The position numbers and the translations under genes are program-made. A DNA stretch of 35,312 nucleotides, taken from assembly GCA_028873375.1 (NCBI GenBank), contig JAGWKU010000003.1, forward strand, positions 1 to 35,312. Direction: 5' to 3'. Source of the stretch: Verrucomicrobiota bacterium. GTDB taxonomy: Bacteria; Chlamydiota; Chlamydiia; Chlamydiales; SM23-39. Shown here in pieces: positions 33,922 through 35,312 of the stretch. The notes beneath the pieces are model-generated. The model did no database searches. It was not told where the DNA came from and worked only from the letters and a program-made list of their open reading frames with translations. Within the stretch, counting starts at the first letter, position 1; every line of letters starts with the position of its first letter.

Positions 33922-33972
33922 GGATGCGAATTACCCGGCCCTAAAGGACCGGGTTTCAGGAGACCTGATGAA
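33922..33972. repeat. Second copy of the palindromic element found in rlmN (51 bp, 49/51 identical to 9069-9119)
   Basis: ggatgcgaattacccggccctaaaggaccgggtttcaggagacctgatgaa. Confidence 0.93.
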
Positions 33973-33974
33973 AC

Positions 33975-34013
33975 CACCGAGAACACCGAGAGCACCGAGG
34001 CGGCGAAGCGCCG
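33975..34013. repeat. 9-bp period array plus GC hairpin
   Basis: caccgagaa-caccgagag-caccgaggc followed by ggcgaagcgccgc; the hairpin is shared with about 21983. Confidence 0.85.
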
Positions 34014-34027
34014 CAAAGAGAGAAAGA

Positions 34028-35140
34028 ATGATCGATCTGTTTCTTTTGGCAGGTGAGCCGAGTGGCGATTTGCAAGGCGCTGCATTGATTGAAGAGCTGC
34101 TCACGTTGAATCCGTTGCTGCGCATCGCCGCCGTTGCCGGCCCCCGCATGCGCAAATTCCCCATCATCTGTGTAGAACCGATGGAAAGTCTGCAAGTAAT
34201 GGGCTTTGTCGACGTAGCATTGGCTCTCCCTAAAATCGGCAAACTCTTCTTCTCACTTCGCCGCAAAATCCTTGAGCTCTCGCCAAAAGCTTTTGTCGGA
34301 ATCGACTATCCCGGCTTTAACTTGCGCCTCCACCGCTCGCTCAAAAAGCACGGTTTTCAAGGCAAACTCATCCACTACATTTGCCCCACTGTCTGGGCAT
34401 GGGGCAAACAGCGCATTCCCCAAATGGCCGAGACCCTCGATTTATTGCTCACAATTCTCCCTTTCGAACCTGCCTGCTTTGCAGGAACAAAATTGCAAAC
34501 TGAATATGTCGGCCACCCACTCACCCACGCCATTCGCCGCTTCCCCAAAGATGAGACCTTCCGACAGCGCTATAGCCTTTCACCCACCGACAAGATCTTG
34601 TCCATTTTCCCCGGCAGCAGGTCCCACGAAATCCAACGAAATCTCCCTCTCCAGCTCGAGGCTGCCCGAGCCCTCCAAGCCCTCGATCCCACCCTCCAAA
34701 TCGTCCTTTCACGCGCCCAGGCAGAGGGCGCCCTCACCATCCCCGCCCAAGACACCTACCCCCTTATGCAAAACACCCATATGGCCCTCGCCAAATCGGG
34801 CACCGTCACCCTCGAACTGGCCCTCCATGGGGTCCCCACTGTCATCCAGTACGTCATCAAGCCCCTTGACCTCTTCCTCGCCCGCCGGATCTTCATGATC
34901 CACCTTCCTTACTATGGCCTCCCCAACCTCATCCTCCAACAAGAGCTCTTCCCTGAGCTCTTCGGACCCAACCTCACCCCCGAAGCGCTTTTGAAACATG
35001 CTAAGTCGCTCTGGTTCAATGAGGAGAAAAGATCTTCCTGCCAAGCAGGATGCCAGCGTCTATGGTCTGTGCTAGGCGATAGCCGAGCTAGCCAGATCGC
35101 CTCTATTCATATAATAAAATCTTTACTTTCAATCATTTAG
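34028..35140 (+). CDS. lpxB: Lipid-A-disaccharide synthase
   Basis: MIDLFLLAGEPSGDLQGAALIEEL...YICPTVWAWGKQR...FPGSRSHEIQRNLP; start trimmed from the ORF-track 33887 to ATG 34028. Confidence 0.94.
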   Translation: MIDLFLLAGEPSGDLQGAALIEELLTLNPLLRIAAVAGPRMRKFPIICVEPMESLQVMGFVDVALALPKIGKLFFSLRRKILELSPKAFVGIDYPGFNLRLHRSLKKHGFQGKLIHYICPTVWAWGKQRIPQMAETLDLLLTILPFEPACFAGTKLQTEYVGHPLTHAIRRFPKDETFRQRYSLSPTDKILSIFPGSRSHEIQRNLPLQLEAARALQALDPTLQIVLSRAQAEGALTIPAQDTYPLMQNTHMALAKSGTVTLELALHGVPTVIQYVIKPLDLFLARRIFMIHLPYYGLPNLILQQELFPELFGPNLTPEALLKHAKSLWFNEEKRSSCQAGCQRLWSVLGDSRASQIASIHIIKSLLSII

Positions 35141-35156
35141 AACAGCAAGCTCCGAA

Positions 35157-35312
35157 TCAATAGTCGGGCAATTTATGTACATAGTAACCCCTCCCATTAA
35201 TCGCCGGTAGCTCCATTTTCTGCCTAAATAAGGCATCCAAATCATAAACAGGGAAGTTTAGAACTTCAGGCGAGATCCTTGGCCGGTCTTCGAGGATGAT
35301 CTGGAGTGGCGT
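35157..35312 (-). CDS. C-terminal fragment of an unidentified protein, truncated by the window edge
   Basis: Open minus frame TPLQIILEDRPRISPEVLNFPVYDLDALFRQKMELPAINGRGYYVHKLPDY*. Confidence 0.5.
   Translation of the reverse strand, partial: TPLQIILEDRPRISPEVLNFPVYDLDALFRQKMELPAINGRGYYVHKLPDY

Noticed and set aside
33516-34085. Minus-strand ORF containing GLLKPGPLGPGNSHP
   Set aside because: Not a gene by itself; it is open because it crosses the palindromic element and the hydrolase antisense strand. The shared peptide is reported as repeat evidence only.
1-35312. CRISPR arrays
   Set aside because: No regularly spaced 20-40 bp direct repeats with unique spacers; the short-period arrays seen are 7-9 bp contiguous repeats.

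Overview
The window reads as a chromosomal segment from a member of the Chlamydiae, probably a non-Chlamydiaceae 'environmental' lineage (order Parachlamydiales or similar). This rests on gene content and on gene order as I remember it from Chlamydia trachomatis; no search was run. The backbone includes rplI-rpsR-rpsF-pth-rplY, prs, tRNA-Gln, glgA/pgsA, rlmN, glyS, dnaG, mutS, uvrC, an Asp23/AmaP-like pair, rpsN-rpmJ, rpmH-rnpA-uvrD, tdk, dsbA-dsbB, pcnB and lpxB. Small lineage-specific ORFs lie between these genes. I found no CRISPR array, prophage, transposase or obvious defence island. The observations most worth checking are: (1) the rnpA reading frame stays open through all of rpmH, with start codons 4 nt apart, as in the nested rpmH/rnpA arrangement described in Thermus; (2) a 108-bp palindromic element sits in-frame inside rlmN, bounded by 9-bp direct repeats, and half of it recurs (49/51 identical) upstream of lpxB, resembling Rickettsia palindromic elements; (3) a G8 homopolymer splits what looks like one membrane/coiled-coil gene, and a 7-G version would restore it; (4) several intergenic regions carry degenerate 7-bp or 9-bp period arrays, often folded into long near-perfect inverted repeats between convergent genes; (5) glycyl-tRNA synthetase is the single-subunit type at the locus where C. 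trachomatis has the fused GlyQS; (6) a small ORF carries a DUF4280/PAAR-like motif pattern.
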